The notes under the pieces: generated by a model | The model's input: the letters and a program-made list of their open reading frames with translations, nothing else | The model's database searches: none | What the model was told of the DNA's origin: nothing | Program-made: the position numbers and the translations under genes | Shown here: in pieces, positions 38,861 to 48,758 of the stretch | Position numbering within the stretch: position 1 is the first letter of the stretch | Layout: each line of letters opens with the position of its first letter | Source: Deltaproteobacteria bacterium | GTDB lineage: Bacteria > Desulfobacterota > Binatia > HRBIN30 > JACQVA1 | DNA length: 64,000 nucleotides | Assembly: GCA_016210005.1 (NCBI GenBank) | Contig: JACQVA010000147.1 | Coordinates: 1-64,000, forward strand | Reading direction: 5' to 3'

Positions 38861-38899
38861 CCTGACAGATCGCGTCAGCGCACCTGACAGAAAGTCAGG
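38861..38899. promoter_or_regulatory. Two adjacent CTGAC...GTCAG inverted repeats upstream of the cytochrome operon
   Basis: CTGAC-AGATCGC-GTCAG (38862-38878) and CCTGAC-AGAAA-GTCAGG (38883-38899) share the direct repeat CCTGACAG, 22 bases apart (about two helical turns). They lie about 180-220 bases upstream of the first gene of the minus-strand cytochrome operon. This arrangement is what two bound regulator dimers would need. No regulator gene is nearby. Confidence 0.4.
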
Positions 38900-39151
38900 C
38901 GGGCGGCATGATGACCTGGAGAGCAATGCCCCCACGTCTGCGACGTGGACCCTTGGGGTGAAACTCGGCAAGAATTACCGGACATGGCTGAGGGACGAAG
39001 GGCGTGTTTCAGGTCAGGGAGGCGACCGGAGACAGTACCTCCCTCTCCCCGCGTTTTTTTGTGGGGAGAGGGAGCAGAGCCGCAGAGATGCGGGGAGCGG
39101 CAGGCGAAGCGATGCCGGGAGAGCGATGGCGCCGAGACAGCGAGTTTCGGG
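38900..39151. repeat. Intergenic region with a 12-bp stem hairpin
   Basis: No gene was seen. CTCCCTCTCCCC (39039-39050) pairs perfectly with GGGGAGAGGGAG (39063-39074) around a T-rich loop. The sequence lies downstream of engB on the minus strand. Palindromes of this CCCTCTCCCC/GGGGAGAGGG type are often dispersed intergenic repeats. It may also serve as an engB terminator, although no T-run follows the stem. Confidence 0.55.
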
Positions 39152-39787
39152 TCAGCGGACCTGGGTTGCTCGCGGCTTCTCTCGACGCTCGGTCGAGTGT
39201 TTCGGCGGGTCGCCGGCACCGGCCGCCTGTTCGATCGCCTGCCACAGGCGATCGAGGCCGTCGCCGCGATGCGCCGACACCAGGTGCAGGTCGAGGCCGT
39301 CGCCGTGGCGCAGTGCCGCAGCCTGTCGTGCTGCTTCACTGCGAGTGATCTTATCGGACTTGGTAGCCGCCACAATGGCCGCGATCCCGTGCGCCGCCAA
39401 GAAGTCGAGTAGCTGTTGATCCTCGTGCGCCAAACCGCGGCGAATGTCGATGATCACCACGACCGCGCGCAATGCCGGCCGGCGTGTGAGGTAGTCTTCG
39501 ACCAGCTGACGCCACTGGTCCTTCACCGCCAGCGGTACGCGGGCGAAGCCGTAGCCGGGCAAGTCAACCAACACCAGCGCTTCGTTGACGACGAAGAAAT
39601 TGAGCTGCTGGGTGCGCCCGGGCGTCTTGCTGACGCGCGCCAGCTTGAGGTGACCGGTAAGACGGTTCAGCAACGATGACTTGCCGACGTTGGAACGGCC
39701 GGCGAAGGCGATCTCCGGCCAGCGATGGTGCGGCAGGTGAGCCACGTTGGTGGCCGCGGCAAGAAAACGAGCACGGGTCGTGAGCAT
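39152..39787 (-). CDS. engB: Ribosome biogenesis GTPase EngB (YihA/YsxC)
   Basis: A 211-residue TrmE-Era-EngA-EngB-type GTPase needed for late assembly of the large ribosomal subunit. G1 is GRSNVGKS (residues 30-37), G2 lies in VSKTPGRTQQLNFF, G3 is LVDLPGYGFARV, G4 is ATKSD and G5 is near HLVSAHRGDG. A basic C-terminal tail follows. Length is normal. It stands alone between two long intergenic regions. Confidence 0.95.
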   Translation of the reverse strand: MLTTRARFLAAATNVAHLPHHRWPEIAFAGRSNVGKSSLLNRLTGHLKLARVSKTPGRTQQLNFFVVNEALVLVDLPGYGFARVPLAVKDQWRQLVEDYLTRRPALRAVVVIIDIRRGLAHEDQQLLDFLAAHGIAAIVAATKSDKITRSEAARQAAALRHGDGLDLHLVSAHRGDGLDRLWQAIEQAAGAGDPPKHSTERREKPRATQVR

Positions 39788-40200
39788 GACAGGGGCGAGG
39801 TGTAGCAGTCAACTCGCCCCAGGACCAGCGCTGGACCAGCGCCCCGCCGCCGGCGCGACGCGGCGACCGAAATGCCGGAAGGGATCACGGCCGGCGGTGG
39901 ACGGTTACGCCGCGAAACCATGGGCGGGCAGTGGTCGAAATAACGTTCCGCGAACGTCTTGCTCACAGCACAAGAAGTACGCGCCGTGATAGGCGCGACA
40001 GGCGCGGCCGAGAACTCAGGCCCGCCCTTGCCGGATGCTTGACCATTGCGCCGCAGCGCGCCGGTGAGGGTTAGGGTTGCTTGGGTGACGCCAAGCGGGC
40101 GCGGGCTTCACGCGCCCTGCTCAAGGGTGGCAGACATGCAACCATACTCCCGACGGATTTGTCGCACCCCCAGACGGCAACCGAGATGCCGCCGCGATCC
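39788..40200. other. 413-base intergenic region, nothing recognised
   Basis: I see no convincing gene, RNA or strong hairpin here. On the minus strand upstream of engB, TTGACT and TGCTACAC (about 39800-39815) are possible promoter pieces. The direct repeat GGACCAGCGC occurs twice near 39820-39840. Confidence 0.4.
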
Positions 40201-43200
40201 TTACGGCCTCAGCCGGAAGAACAAATGCACGCCGTGCACGGTGGCCTGGTAGAGTGTACCGTCGCGGCGCAGGTCGGGTGCGGGAATCCCGCGCACCGTT
40301 CCGATGCCCGGATCTTCACCGTACACGAGCGGCGGCGTGAGGTGCTCGGGCGAGCCGATGGGCACGGACAGCTTGACGCTGAAGAGCTCGCGCCTGTTGG
40401 AGCCGTTCACATCGGAAACCTCCGCCACCGACATGCCGGTCACCGGACAGCAGGGGTCGTACCAGGCGGGGTTCCAACGGATCGTCGGCCGTGCGGGATT
40501 GCCCGAAAGGCAGACGGTGGCCGCATCGGGATGGCTGATCCGCAGGTTATATTCGCTGGTGAAATCCGCCTCGCCGAGGGGGATCGTCGTGACATAGCGG
40601 TACGGGGCGCCTTGGACTATGTCGAACCAGACCAGATCGCTCTGGCACTCGTCGTTTGCGCGGTACATGTAAGTGACACCAGTCCAGTTGCTGGAGACGA
40701 CGCCGGGGTAGCGGATGTTGTAGCGGAACGACGTCGTAGCCAGGCCGAGCTTGGCGACGCTGATGATGACGTCGCCGGTTGGGACTCCGGTGATCTCGAA
40801 CTTCCCGTTGATGTCGGTTAGCCCTTCGCCCACCAGCTGCCGACTCGGGTCCAAGACCGACACCCTGGCAGCGGGGACATACCCGTCCGCCTGCAATCCC
40901 GCATACTTGACGTCCCCGGTCACACCCGTTAACGGCGTCGGCGTGCGCGTCCGCGTCGCAGTGCCTCCGGGTGCGGTCGGGGTCGGTGTGGCGCTGGGTA
41001 CGATGGCCGTGGGCGCCGGCTCGACGAAGAACTCCAACAGGTTCGACGATGCGCTGTTGCCGCCCTCGTCGAAGGCCTCGGCGCGGGCATAGAGATGGCC
41101 GTCGCTGAAGGCCTCGGCGCGCTTGAGGCTCAGCGTCCACTGGCGCGAACACGAGCCGGTGCGCCCGCACGGCAGCTCGGCGGGAAGATCGAGCGTGCCC
41201 GCGGGCTCGCCCGTTGCCGTCAGGACGATTCGGGTGAGCGCCCCGGTGTCGGTGGCGGTTGCCTTGAACTTGATGAAGCCGCCGGCCCGGAGATCGCTCT
41301 CCACCGTGCTGAGCGACACCGCCGGCGCGCCCGTATCCGCCACCGTGATCGCCAACGGCGCGATGGTGTCGGCAACGAAGGTATCACTGTCAGTTAGCGC
41401 TTCTGCTCGAATGCGTGCCGTGCCGAGACGTTTGGCGAGCACGGTGACGATGCCCAGCTCGGGATCGTCTTGCTGGATTTCGATCGCGTCGCTGTCCGTC
41501 CGCCATTGGTACTTGAAGCCCGACCCCGGCGAACTGGGGATGTCGCCGATATTGGGCTGCGCGATCGCGGTGCAGAGCGTCGATTGCCGATTCGCCGGAT
41601 CGCTGGAGAACTCGATCTCCGTCCGGCCGCAGGCGATCACCAGGCCCGTGGCCGCGCTGGCGATCTGGATCTCCGAGGGCTCCTCGCTTTCGAGGGTGCC
41701 GACCCGGACCTTGACGTCGTAGTGGTCGGGCGGCACCAGCGGGATGGTTACACGCGCCCGTTCTGCGTTGAGCGGCGCCCGCGGCGCCGACGCCTCGATA
41801 CGGTGCACGCCCGGCGGCGGCGGATTGGAGACCTGGCGCGTGAACAGCGCCCGCCCCGTGCACCCGAGCGTGCCCCGCACTAACAGCGAACGCGCCTCGC
41901 GCGAGGTGGCGGGCTCGCTCGGGACGTCGAGTAGCTCGGGTTGAATCGCGCTGCGCAAGCCGCCCAGGCCGATCAAGCCGCTGAGCTCCGAGTACGTGAA
42001 GCGGATCGGCCCGCAAAGGCCGACGCGGTCGGGGATACGATAGTCGTAGAAGCCGTCACCCGAATCCTCAGGACTGCGATGGATCAGGCCGCGGCCGAGA
42101 TCCATGATCAGATCGTCCTCTTCGAACAGGCCGAAGCTCTTGTGGAACACGCGGACCGAGCCGCCGGCGGTCGGGTAGTTGCGGGCGTTGCCGGCGGCGT
42201 CGCTGAACGCGACCTTGGTCACCATGCCGATCTTCGCCTCGACTCGATCGCCCAGCGCTTTGAGTTCATCGGCGAGGATCGTGCCGAGGCGCGCCATCTC
42301 GGCGCGGGCTTGGTCGAAGGCTGCGGCCACCAACGGATCGAGCGTGCGCTTCAACCGGCCGGCGGCATCGAGAACGCGGGACAGCTCGGCGTACACCTCG
42401 GCGGCGCGCTGCAGCTTGTCGCGCTCGCTGATGGCCGTGCTCACGAGATCGGGCAGCAGCGCCTTCAATCGCTCCGGCAGGCCGGAGGATTCGATGGCAT
42501 GATCGAGCGCGGCCCAGCCTGCATGTTCCGGGTCACGCAACAAGGCCGCGAACTGCCGCACTGCACTCTGATACGCCTGAATCTGGTCACGGATCAGGGG
42601 AATGAGGGCAATGATGTTGGCCGCTGTTCCCTCCTCGGCTGCGCCCCCTTCGCCCAAAGTTTCGAGGTCCAGTGCGAGCAGCAACTCCGAGCTTTGATCG
42701 ACCACATCGAGCGTCCCTGCCGCGTTGTCGACGACGCCGATGCTCTGTTCGGCACTCACTGTGATTCGCAGCGGGGGACCCGCAACGTCTCCCGCCAGCA
42801 CGACCGCGTCGGTCGGGCCGGGTTCCATCTCCGGCACGACGACACGCAGCGCGCCGGTTCCTTCCCGCCCGATGACCTCGGCTTCGACGCCGTTGAAGGC
42901 GACGCGATCGAGAGCCTCGTTGGCGCCGAGATTGACCACGTCGACGAGAACCACCGAGAAGGGCCAAATGGCCGGCGCCGTCACCGGGCGCACTGCCGTC
43001 GCGCGCGGCGCCGATGGCGGGGGCGGACACTCGCCGAAAATGCAGCCGGCCGTGCACTCGAGGTCGGCGGTGGTGATGCGACCATCGCGATTGCAATCGT
43101 CGTTGCCGCACGCGCCGGCGCCGGCCACGGCGCGCGCGGCGGCGAGCAGATCGGCCGCTACGACGTCGATGCTACAGTCGCTATCGCCGCGCGGATAGAA

Positions 43201-46200
43201 GTCGCGGTCGTCGGGGTCGACGGTTGCGGTCGGTGTGGGCGAGGGCACCGTCGCGGTCTTGCTCGGCGTCTGCGTGATCGTCGGCGTCGGCATCGTCGCC
43301 GTACGCGTCGGAGTGCGTGAGCGCGTCGGAGTGGGAAAAGTGGGCGTCTTGGTTGGAGTCCGCGACGGCGTGTGCGTGCGCGTCGGCGGCACCGTGGCGC
43401 CCGGGGTCAAGCTCGTGACGGTGAAGTCCGCGCTGGCGGTGTTGTTGGCCTCGGCGGTCTCGGGCACTTCGTCGACAAAATCGAGGTCCCACTGCAGCGT
43501 ATGACCCCCGGGGTTGAACTTCAGACCGGCGCCGCACCAATGCGTGACGCGCGCGGAGGTGGTCGTGTAGGTCGCGCGGCACCACTCGAACCCGCCCTCG
43601 CGCGCCCGCAACTGCACCGTGACCGGCTCGGTCGCGCCGCTGATGCTCCAGGTGAAATGGGCGAAGACGCGCTCGTCCTGCGTCGCCGTCGTGACTTCGT
43701 CGCCGCTGTTGGCCCCAGTGCGCAGGAACGCCCGCTCGGCGATCAGATCGACTTGTGCGGCCGCGGTCGCCGTGCTGGTCTCGGCGATGTTGTTGCCTTC
43801 GTCGGTCTCGCCGACCGTGTTGTCGTAGTCGATCTCCCAGCGCAGCGTGTGCGCGCCCGGCAGCACGCGCCAGTTGCGCTTGCACGACGAAGTGTAGGCG
43901 TCGCCCGTGGCGGCGGTGTGCTGGCACGAGCACAACACGGCGCCGTCGAGCAGTGCGCGCTGGTTCACGGCCACCGGCCCACCGGTTCCGGTCACACGCC
44001 AGTCGGCGTGCGCGTACATGCGCTGGTAGGGTTCCGGCGTCGTGATGTCGCTGCCGCCCGCGGCGCTGGCCGAGCGCCAGTAGGCGCGCTCGGCGGCGAG
44101 GTCGACCGTGCCGCTGCTCCAGGTGGTCGAGGCCGAGTTGTTGCTCTCGTTGGTTTCCGGCACGGCCCCGGTGTGGTCAACATCCCAGCGCAGCGTGTGC
44201 GTGCCTGCCGTCGCCGTCCAACCTTGCGTGCACCCAATCGTATAGAGGCCCGGCCCTTTGTCGACACTCCCGGCACAGAACTGGGTGCCGTCGAGCGAGG
44301 CGCGAACCGAGATGCTGGTCTGGCGGTCGGGACCGACGACTTGCAAGTCGAAGTGGAAGTAAACGGTTTGCCCGGTGCTCGGCGTGACTACTTCGACGCC
44401 GGCGTTGCTCGCGGTCTTCAGAAAGGCGCGCTGGGCAACGAAGTCGAAGCCGTTCGAACTGGCCCAGGTCGCCGAGGCCGAGTTGTTGCCTTCGTCGCTT
44501 TCGCTGACGCGGTGGTCGTAGTCGAACTCCCAACGCAAGGTGTGGGTACCCGAGGCCACGCGCCAGCTCGCGTTGCAGAAGATGACGCCGCCCTCACCGC
44601 CTGAGACCTCGAACGACGCGGTGCAGAAGGTCGTGCCGTCGCGCACGGCACGGGCGGAGATCGTGATCGGACCGCCGCTGCCGTCGACCCGCCAGTCGGC
44701 GTGGAAGTAGACGTTCTGGCCGATGGTGGGGATGGGCAACTCATCGCCGGCATCTTGCCCGGTGCGCAAGTAGGCGCGCTCGGCAACAACGTCCAGCGCC
44801 GCACCACCGCCGTTGGCGGGCGCGGCCGTTCGCTTGATTATACCGGCGTGCTCGGGGCGGGGCTCGGTCTTTGCGCTCGGGCGCCGCACGACCCCAATCC
44901 CGCCAGCGCCGGCCGCTCCGGCCTCTGCGGGCGGACCCGCACTCGCCGCGCCGCCGGCGATCGGCGCAGTAGTGCAGTCGCCGGGCAGTACTTGCAGCGC
45001 GGCATCGAGGTCAATGCGGGGTATCGTCACCCCATTGCGCGGATCGGCGACGGGGACGCCGCTGCTCTGGAGTAGCGTGAGGATCGAGTCGACCGTTGCG
45101 CTCGGATTGGCTTGCCGCAACACCGCCCACGCGCCGGCCACGTGTGGCGCCGCCATCGAGGTCCCCGACGAAAACCGAAAGCCGCCGCCGAGGGCCGCTG
45201 AATTGATGTGGTCGCCGGGCGCCAACAGGCTCAGAAACGCCGCCGAGTTCGAGAAGCCCGCAATCGTGTCCGACTTGGTAGTGGCACCGACGCTCACTGC
45301 GCTCGACACGCAGGCGGGGGTGCCGAGGCCGTCGGTGTAGAAGCTGTTGCCGGAGGCCGCCACGGCGGCGATGCCGGCCGAGCGCAAGGTGTCGATGATG
45401 GCTTTGTAAGCAGCCGAGTCATGGTCGCAGGTTGCCTGCGAAGTGTATTTCCCTCCCGACAAGCTCAGGTTGGCGGCGGCGATCGCGTAGGTTGTTCGCA
45501 GCGCATACACATGTTCGAGCGCCGCGATAACATCGGAGACAGTGGTGCGATAGCACGGGTCTTCACCGGTACCTTCGCATTCGCTGCCTGTCATCCGGGA
45601 GAAGACCTGGATCGCGACAATTGAGGCGTCGCGGGCGACGCCGGCGAAATCGGGGCCGCTACCCGCCGCAATACCCGCCACGTGCGTACCGTGATTGCAG
45701 GTCAGCGGACCGTCGCAGGGGACCGCTGCACCCGCGCCCGTCTGCGTGGTTGCGCTGTTGGGACAGAGGGACTTCTTCGAGAAGCATGCTTCGGCGACCA
45801 CCTTGCCGCTGACAAACGGATGCGTGCTCTCGACGCCGGTATCGAGGATCGCGACAGTCTGGCCCGCGCCGGTCAGGCCGTCCTGCCACGCGATGTCGCC
45901 GCCGAGGAGCGGGACGCTTTCGACGAGTGCCGGATCAAGCAGTGCATCTTCGGTGATCGAAGAAACCTCAGGCTGCGCTGCGAGCGCAGCTAGCCCGTCC
46001 GGCGTCGCTTCGAGCGCCAGGTACGCAATGACCTCGAACTGACGAACCAGCCGGTATGATGCCGCGGGCAGATTGGCGAGTACCCCATGCTGTGCTCGGC
46101 GGATGCGGGCACGTTGATCGGCGATAGCCGCGGCGCCGCGAACGTATCCCTCGGGTTGCGTTGCCGCGGCCAGGCCCACAATCACCGGCGCCGTGCCGTG

Positions 46201-46320
46201 TTGCGCGGCGCGTGCACGCAGGTCCGGCCGTACGCGCGGCTCGGCCGCCACACTCACGATCGGACCCGGCAACGCCAGGAACAGCGCGCTGGCACGGATG
46301 AATGCTTGCCACGGCCGCAT
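40201..46320 (-). CDS. Giant secreted subtilisin-like serine protease with CARDB repeats and Thr/Pro linker
   Basis: A 2039-residue multidomain exported protein. A signal peptide (about 1-26) and an inhibitor_I9-like propeptide precede an S8 protease domain with a full triad: D160 in VAILDTGVESTHPF, H210 in NHGTHVAGIAAG, S388 in SGTSMAAPHVAG and oxyanion N325 in AASGNS. About residues 510-955 hold four CARDB-like repeats (AERAYLRTG ... HTLRWEFDYDHRVSES). A Thr/Pro linker and a dockerin-like EF-hand segment (SDCSIDVVAADLLAAARAVA) follow. Then come an IPT-like domain, a helical stretch (ERLKALLPDLVSTAISERDK), Ig-like regions and a carboxypeptidase-regulatory-like domain near the end (LTDINGKFEITGVPTGDVII). 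It is likely a surface or extracellular protease. Base composition matches its neighbours. Confidence 0.93.
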   Translation of the reverse strand: MRPWQAFIRASALFLALPGPIVSVAAEPRVRPDLRARAAQHGTAPVIVGLAAATQPEGYVRGAAAIADQRARIRRAQHGVLANLPAASYRLVRQFEVIAYLALEATPDGLAALAAQPEVSSITEDALLDPALVESVPLLGGDIAWQDGLTGAGQTVAILDTGVESTHPFVSGKVVAEACFSKKSLCPNSATTQTGAGAAVPCDGPLTCNHGTHVAGIAAGSGPDFAGVARDASIVAIQVFSRMTGSECEGTGEDPCYRTTVSDVIAALEHVYALRTTYAIAAANLSLSGGKYTSQATCDHDSAAYKAIIDTLRSAGIAAVAASGNSFYTDGLGTPACVSSAVSVGATTKSDTIAGFSNSAAFLSLLAPGDHINSAALGGGFRFSSGTSMAAPHVAGAWAVLRQANPSATVDSILTLLQSSGVPVADPRNGVTIPRIDLDAALQVLPGDCTTAPIAGGAASAGPPAEAGAAGAGGIGVVRRPSAKTEPRPEHAGIIKRTAAPANGGGAALDVVAERAYLRTGQDAGDELPIPTIGQNVYFHADWRVDGSGGPITISARAVRDGTTFCTASFEVSGGEGGVIFCNASWRVASGTHTLRWEFDYDHRVSESDEGNNSASATWASSNGFDFVAQRAFLKTASNAGVEVVTPSTGQTVYFHFDLQVVGPDRQTSISVRASLDGTQFCAGSVDKGPGLYTIGCTQGWTATAGTHTLRWDVDHTGAVPETNESNNSASTTWSSGTVDLAAERAYWRSASAAGGSDITTPEPYQRMYAHADWRVTGTGGPVAVNQRALLDGAVLCSCQHTAATGDAYTSSCKRNWRVLPGAHTLRWEIDYDNTVGETDEGNNIAETSTATAAAQVDLIAERAFLRTGANSGDEVTTATQDERVFAHFTWSISGATEPVTVQLRAREGGFEWCRATYTTTSARVTHWCGAGLKFNPGGHTLQWDLDFVDEVPETAEANNTASADFTVTSLTPGATVPPTRTHTPSRTPTKTPTFPTPTRSRTPTRTATMPTPTITQTPSKTATVPSPTPTATVDPDDRDFYPRGDSDCSIDVVAADLLAAARAVAGAGACGNDDCNRDGRITTADLECTAGCIFGECPPPPSAPRATAVRPVTAPAIWPFSVVLVDVVNLGANEALDRVAFNGVEAEVIGREGTGALRVVVPEMEPGPTDAVVLAGDVAGPPLRITVSAEQSIGVVDNAAGTLDVVDQSSELLLALDLETLGEGGAAEEGTAANIIALIPLIRDQIQAYQSAVRQFAALLRDPEHAGWAALDHAIESSGLPERLKALLPDLVSTAISERDKLQRAAEVYAELSRVLDAAGRLKRTLDPLVAAAFDQARAEMARLGTILADELKALGDRVEAKIGMVTKVAFSDAAGNARNYPTAGGSVRVFHKSFGLFEEDDLIMDLGRGLIHRSPEDSGDGFYDYRIPDRVGLCGPIRFTYSELSGLIGLGGLRSAIQPELLDVPSEPATSREARSLLVRGTLGCTGRALFTRQVSNPPPPGVHRIEASAPRAPLNAERARVTIPLVPPDHYDVKVRVGTLESEEPSEIQIASAATGLVIACGRTEIEFSSDPANRQSTLCTAIAQPNIGDIPSSPGSGFKYQWRTDSDAIEIQQDDPELGIVTVLAKRLGTARIRAEALTDSDTFVADTIAPLAITVADTGAPAVSLSTVESDLRAGGFIKFKATATDTGALTRIVLTATGEPAGTLDLPAELPCGRTGSCSRQWTLSLKRAEAFSDGHLYARAEAFDEGGNSASSNLLEFFVEPAPTAIVPSATPTPTAPGGTATRTRTPTPLTGVTGDVKYAGLQADGYVPAARVSVLDPSRQLVGEGLTDINGKFEITGVPTGDVIISVAKLGLATTSFRYNIRYPGVVSSNWTGVTYMYRANDECQSDLVWFDIVQGAPYRYVTTIPLGEADFTSEYNLRISHPDAATVCLSGNPARPTIRWNPAWYDPCCPVTGMSVAEVSDVNGSNRRELFSVKLSVPIGSPEHLTPPLVYGEDPGIGTVRGIPAPDLRRDGTLYQATVHGVHLFFRLRP

Positions 46321-46390
46321 TACACCGCGAACCTAATCTCCCTGCCGCCGTTCAGCTCCTTCCCGACTCTTCACCGCTGCGCGCGCCTCC

Positions 46391-48628
46391 TCAACTCGCC
46401 GGGCACTCGTACAGGCGCGGGTCGGTGCAGGTGGGGAACTGCTCGTCGACCGTGCCGTCTGCCCCGAGGTCGACTTCGACACCGCCGCTGGCGGTATACC
46501 GGACCTGGTCAGCGCCGGCGGTGCTAATGACCTCGACCGTACCCGCCTCGGGGCAAGGCGTCTCGCCGGTCAGATTCAGCGGAACACTGGTCAAGAAAGT
46601 CACCGTGCCGCCGAAACAACCCGAGGTGACATCGCCGGAGATCTCGACCTGGTTGACGCCGGAGGTGGCGTCGTTGATGATCTCGAAGTTGTCGTAGGTG
46701 GCGTCGAAGGACGTCCCTCCGCTGGTGAACTCAATCCCGCCTTCAACCAGCATCGAGTACAGCACCGGCACGCACTGGCCATCATTGCTGTATTGATCGA
46801 CGGTAATGGTGATCGTGGTGCCGGCGAAAGCCGCGGTGGTGGAGTTCAGGGTATTGCCACCGGCATCCTTGGTGACCACCTCCATGGTGCCGGTGAGCTG
46901 GAGGCTCACGACATTGTAGTAGCACTCGGCATCGGAGCCGCCGAGTTCAACCGTGCCGCTGACGTTGGTGAAAGTGGCGGTGGTGCTGCCCGCGGCGCCC
47001 TGCGCCCCAACCGTCAGGCTCGGGATGCTGAGGGCCAAGGTGTCGAGGCTTTGGAAACCAAAGCAGCTCTGCCCTGGTTGGCCGGTGGCGTTGATCGTGC
47101 CGCCGAACAAGAGGGTTGCACCGGTGCTGGTGCTGATCGCGCAATTATTCAGGGTTACCCCGTAAACCGGCGCAGTGAAGGAAGGCGGAAAGCCGACGAT
47201 GTCTTGGTCACAAGTCAGCTGTCCGCCCCCACCCGCCGGGCAATTGAACGGCAGGTTGATGAAGGTTGTGGCGGCCCCGGCCGAGAGACTGAAGTGGCCG
47301 AGCAGGGCCGAGATGATCTTCGGAATCACAAGCAGTGCGGTCGAGGTGGTCTCGACCGTCCCGGCGGCGCGCCGGGCCACGCTCGGCGGGCTGGTCGGGG
47401 TGGCGGTCGGTTCCGGAGAGACTTCCCCGGTCGCGGTCGGGGTCGCGGTGATGGCAACGCACGCGCAAATGCAACCCTCGGGGTCCGAGCACTGTTTCAC
47501 CGTATCGGGCGGGCACGGCGTGGCGCTCGGGCAGCGCGTTGGTGTTTCCGTCGGCGTCTGGGTTAGTGCCGGCGTGTTGGTGGGCGTCCCTTCGGGCAAG
47601 GTACCGGTGGGTGTCGCCGTGGCCTCGGGATGATCCGTGTTGGTCGGTGTTGGCACCGTGGTCACGGTTTCGGTGGGGGTGGCGCCAATCGCCGCGCAGC
47701 CGTTGAGCGCCGCGTTCACCGCCTTCACCAGTTCATCGACGGTGACCTCGCCGTCGTCGTCGGTGTCGAATCCCGGGCAGCCGCTGAGTTCGGCCGTGCC
47801 CAAGGCGATGTTGACGCCTTTGACCAACTCATCGACCGTGACTTCGCCGTCATCGCCGCAGTCGCCGATGCAAGGGCCGAGCGTGGGAGTGGCCGCCGGT
47901 GTGCCAACGGTCGCGGTGGCAGTGGGGGTAGGCGTTCGCGTCGGCGTCGCGGTGAGTTCTGCGGCCGTGGTCGCGGTGGCAGTAGCGACCGCGCTGGTGG
48001 CGGTACGGGTGGGCGTGTCTACCGGCTCGCCGCTGCTCTGGCAGAGGCCGGATCGGCAGCGATAATTGCCGGTGCAGTCGTTGTAGCTGCAGTCGGTATC
48101 GTCCGACTTGGGTGGGCCGTCGCACTCGCCGGTTTCGGAGTTACAGCTAGAGCAGTCGCCGTCGCACGACTCGACGTAGTGCATGCAGTTGCCGTTCTCG
48201 GGGTTGCAGATGTTCATCGTGCACTCGTTGCCGTCACCGTCGTCGTCGCACATGACGAAGTCCGTCGGCATGCAGGCGCCGAAGAAGGTGCATTGGGCGG
48301 CGGTGAGGCATTTCTCGAGCAAGGGGATGGTGCACGCGGTGCCGGCGGGTTTGAACGATGTGCCGACGCAGCCGCCTGCTTGGCACGTGCTCGAGTTGCT
48401 GCACGAGTTGCCGTCGTCGCAGGCGGTGCCGTCGGCCTTCGGGGTACCCCGGCAGCTGCCGTCGGGCTGGCAGACGCCGGAGCCGGCCACCATGCACTGG
48501 TCGTCGAAGTCCTCACAGGCTACTGCTATGGCCAGGCGCGGGGCGAGCCCCCCGCCACTCGCGACCATCAGGACGAGCAGAGCTGACGGCAGCAACGATT
48601 CCGAACGCATTGCACAGCGGCGCACCAT
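46391..48628 (-). CDS. Secreted Cys-rich protein with paired EF-hand module and Thr/Pro linkers
   Basis: A 745-residue protein. A signal peptide follows MVRRCAMRSESLLPS. A Cys-rich region of about 160 residues comes next, with DGTACDDGNSCSNSSTCQ-type repeats. A Thr/Pro linker leads to a paired EF-hand module (CIGDCGDDGEVTVDELVKGV, then GFDTDDDGEVTVDELVKAVN). A second Thr/Pro linker with embedded cysteines is followed by a C-terminal beta-rich domain of about 320 residues that I do not recognise. AGGAGGGACC precedes ATG 48628, which fixes the start over upstream in-frame codons. The EF-hand module is nearly the same as that ending the beta-helix protein at 2994-5459. It is probably an extracellular, calcium-stabilised surface protein. 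Confidence 0.87.
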   Translation of the reverse strand: MVRRCAMRSESLLPSALLVLMVASGGGLAPRLAIAVACEDFDDQCMVAGSGVCQPDGSCRGTPKADGTACDDGNSCSNSSTCQAGGCVGTSFKPAGTACTIPLLEKCLTAAQCTFFGACMPTDFVMCDDDGDGNECTMNICNPENGNCMHYVESCDGDCSSCNSETGECDGPPKSDDTDCSYNDCTGNYRCRSGLCQSSGEPVDTPTRTATSAVATATATTAAELTATPTRTPTPTATATVGTPAATPTLGPCIGDCGDDGEVTVDELVKGVNIALGTAELSGCPGFDTDDDGEVTVDELVKAVNAALNGCAAIGATPTETVTTVPTPTNTDHPEATATPTGTLPEGTPTNTPALTQTPTETPTRCPSATPCPPDTVKQCSDPEGCICACVAITATPTATGEVSPEPTATPTSPPSVARRAAGTVETTSTALLVIPKIISALLGHFSLSAGAATTFINLPFNCPAGGGGQLTCDQDIVGFPPSFTAPVYGVTLNNCAISTSTGATLLFGGTINATGQPGQSCFGFQSLDTLALSIPSLTVGAQGAAGSTTATFTNVSGTVELGGSDAECYYNVVSLQLTGTMEVVTKDAGGNTLNSTTAAFAGTTITITVDQYSNDGQCVPVLYSMLVEGGIEFTSGGTSFDATYDNFEIINDATSGVNQVEISGDVTSGCFGGTVTFLTSVPLNLTGETPCPEAGTVEVISTAGADQVRYTASGGVEVDLGADGTVDEQFPTCTDPRLYECPAS

Positions 48629-48746
48629 TTGGTCCCTCCTGTCCGGCACGGTTACGGCATGCTGTCTCACAGCGGTGCCAAAGCGTCAAGCGGCATTTGG
48701 AGTTGAGCGCGCACCCGCAGCCCCTTGCACCGCCGCCAGCAGCCCG

Positions 48747-48752
48747 CATAAT
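48747..48752 (+). promoter_or_regulatory. -10-like CATAAT just before the MBL-fold gene
   Basis: CATAAT ends 6 bases before the GTG at 48759 and there is no Shine-Dalgarno between them. This is consistent with a leaderless transcript that begins at or near the start codon. Confidence 0.45.
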
Positions 48753-48758
48753 CCAGGC

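Noticed and set aside
41941-44604. Two long plus-strand open frames opposite the giant protease
   Set aside because: They are shadows of the CARDB and linker region, with no domain of their own. The opposite frame has an intact catalytic triad and signal peptide.
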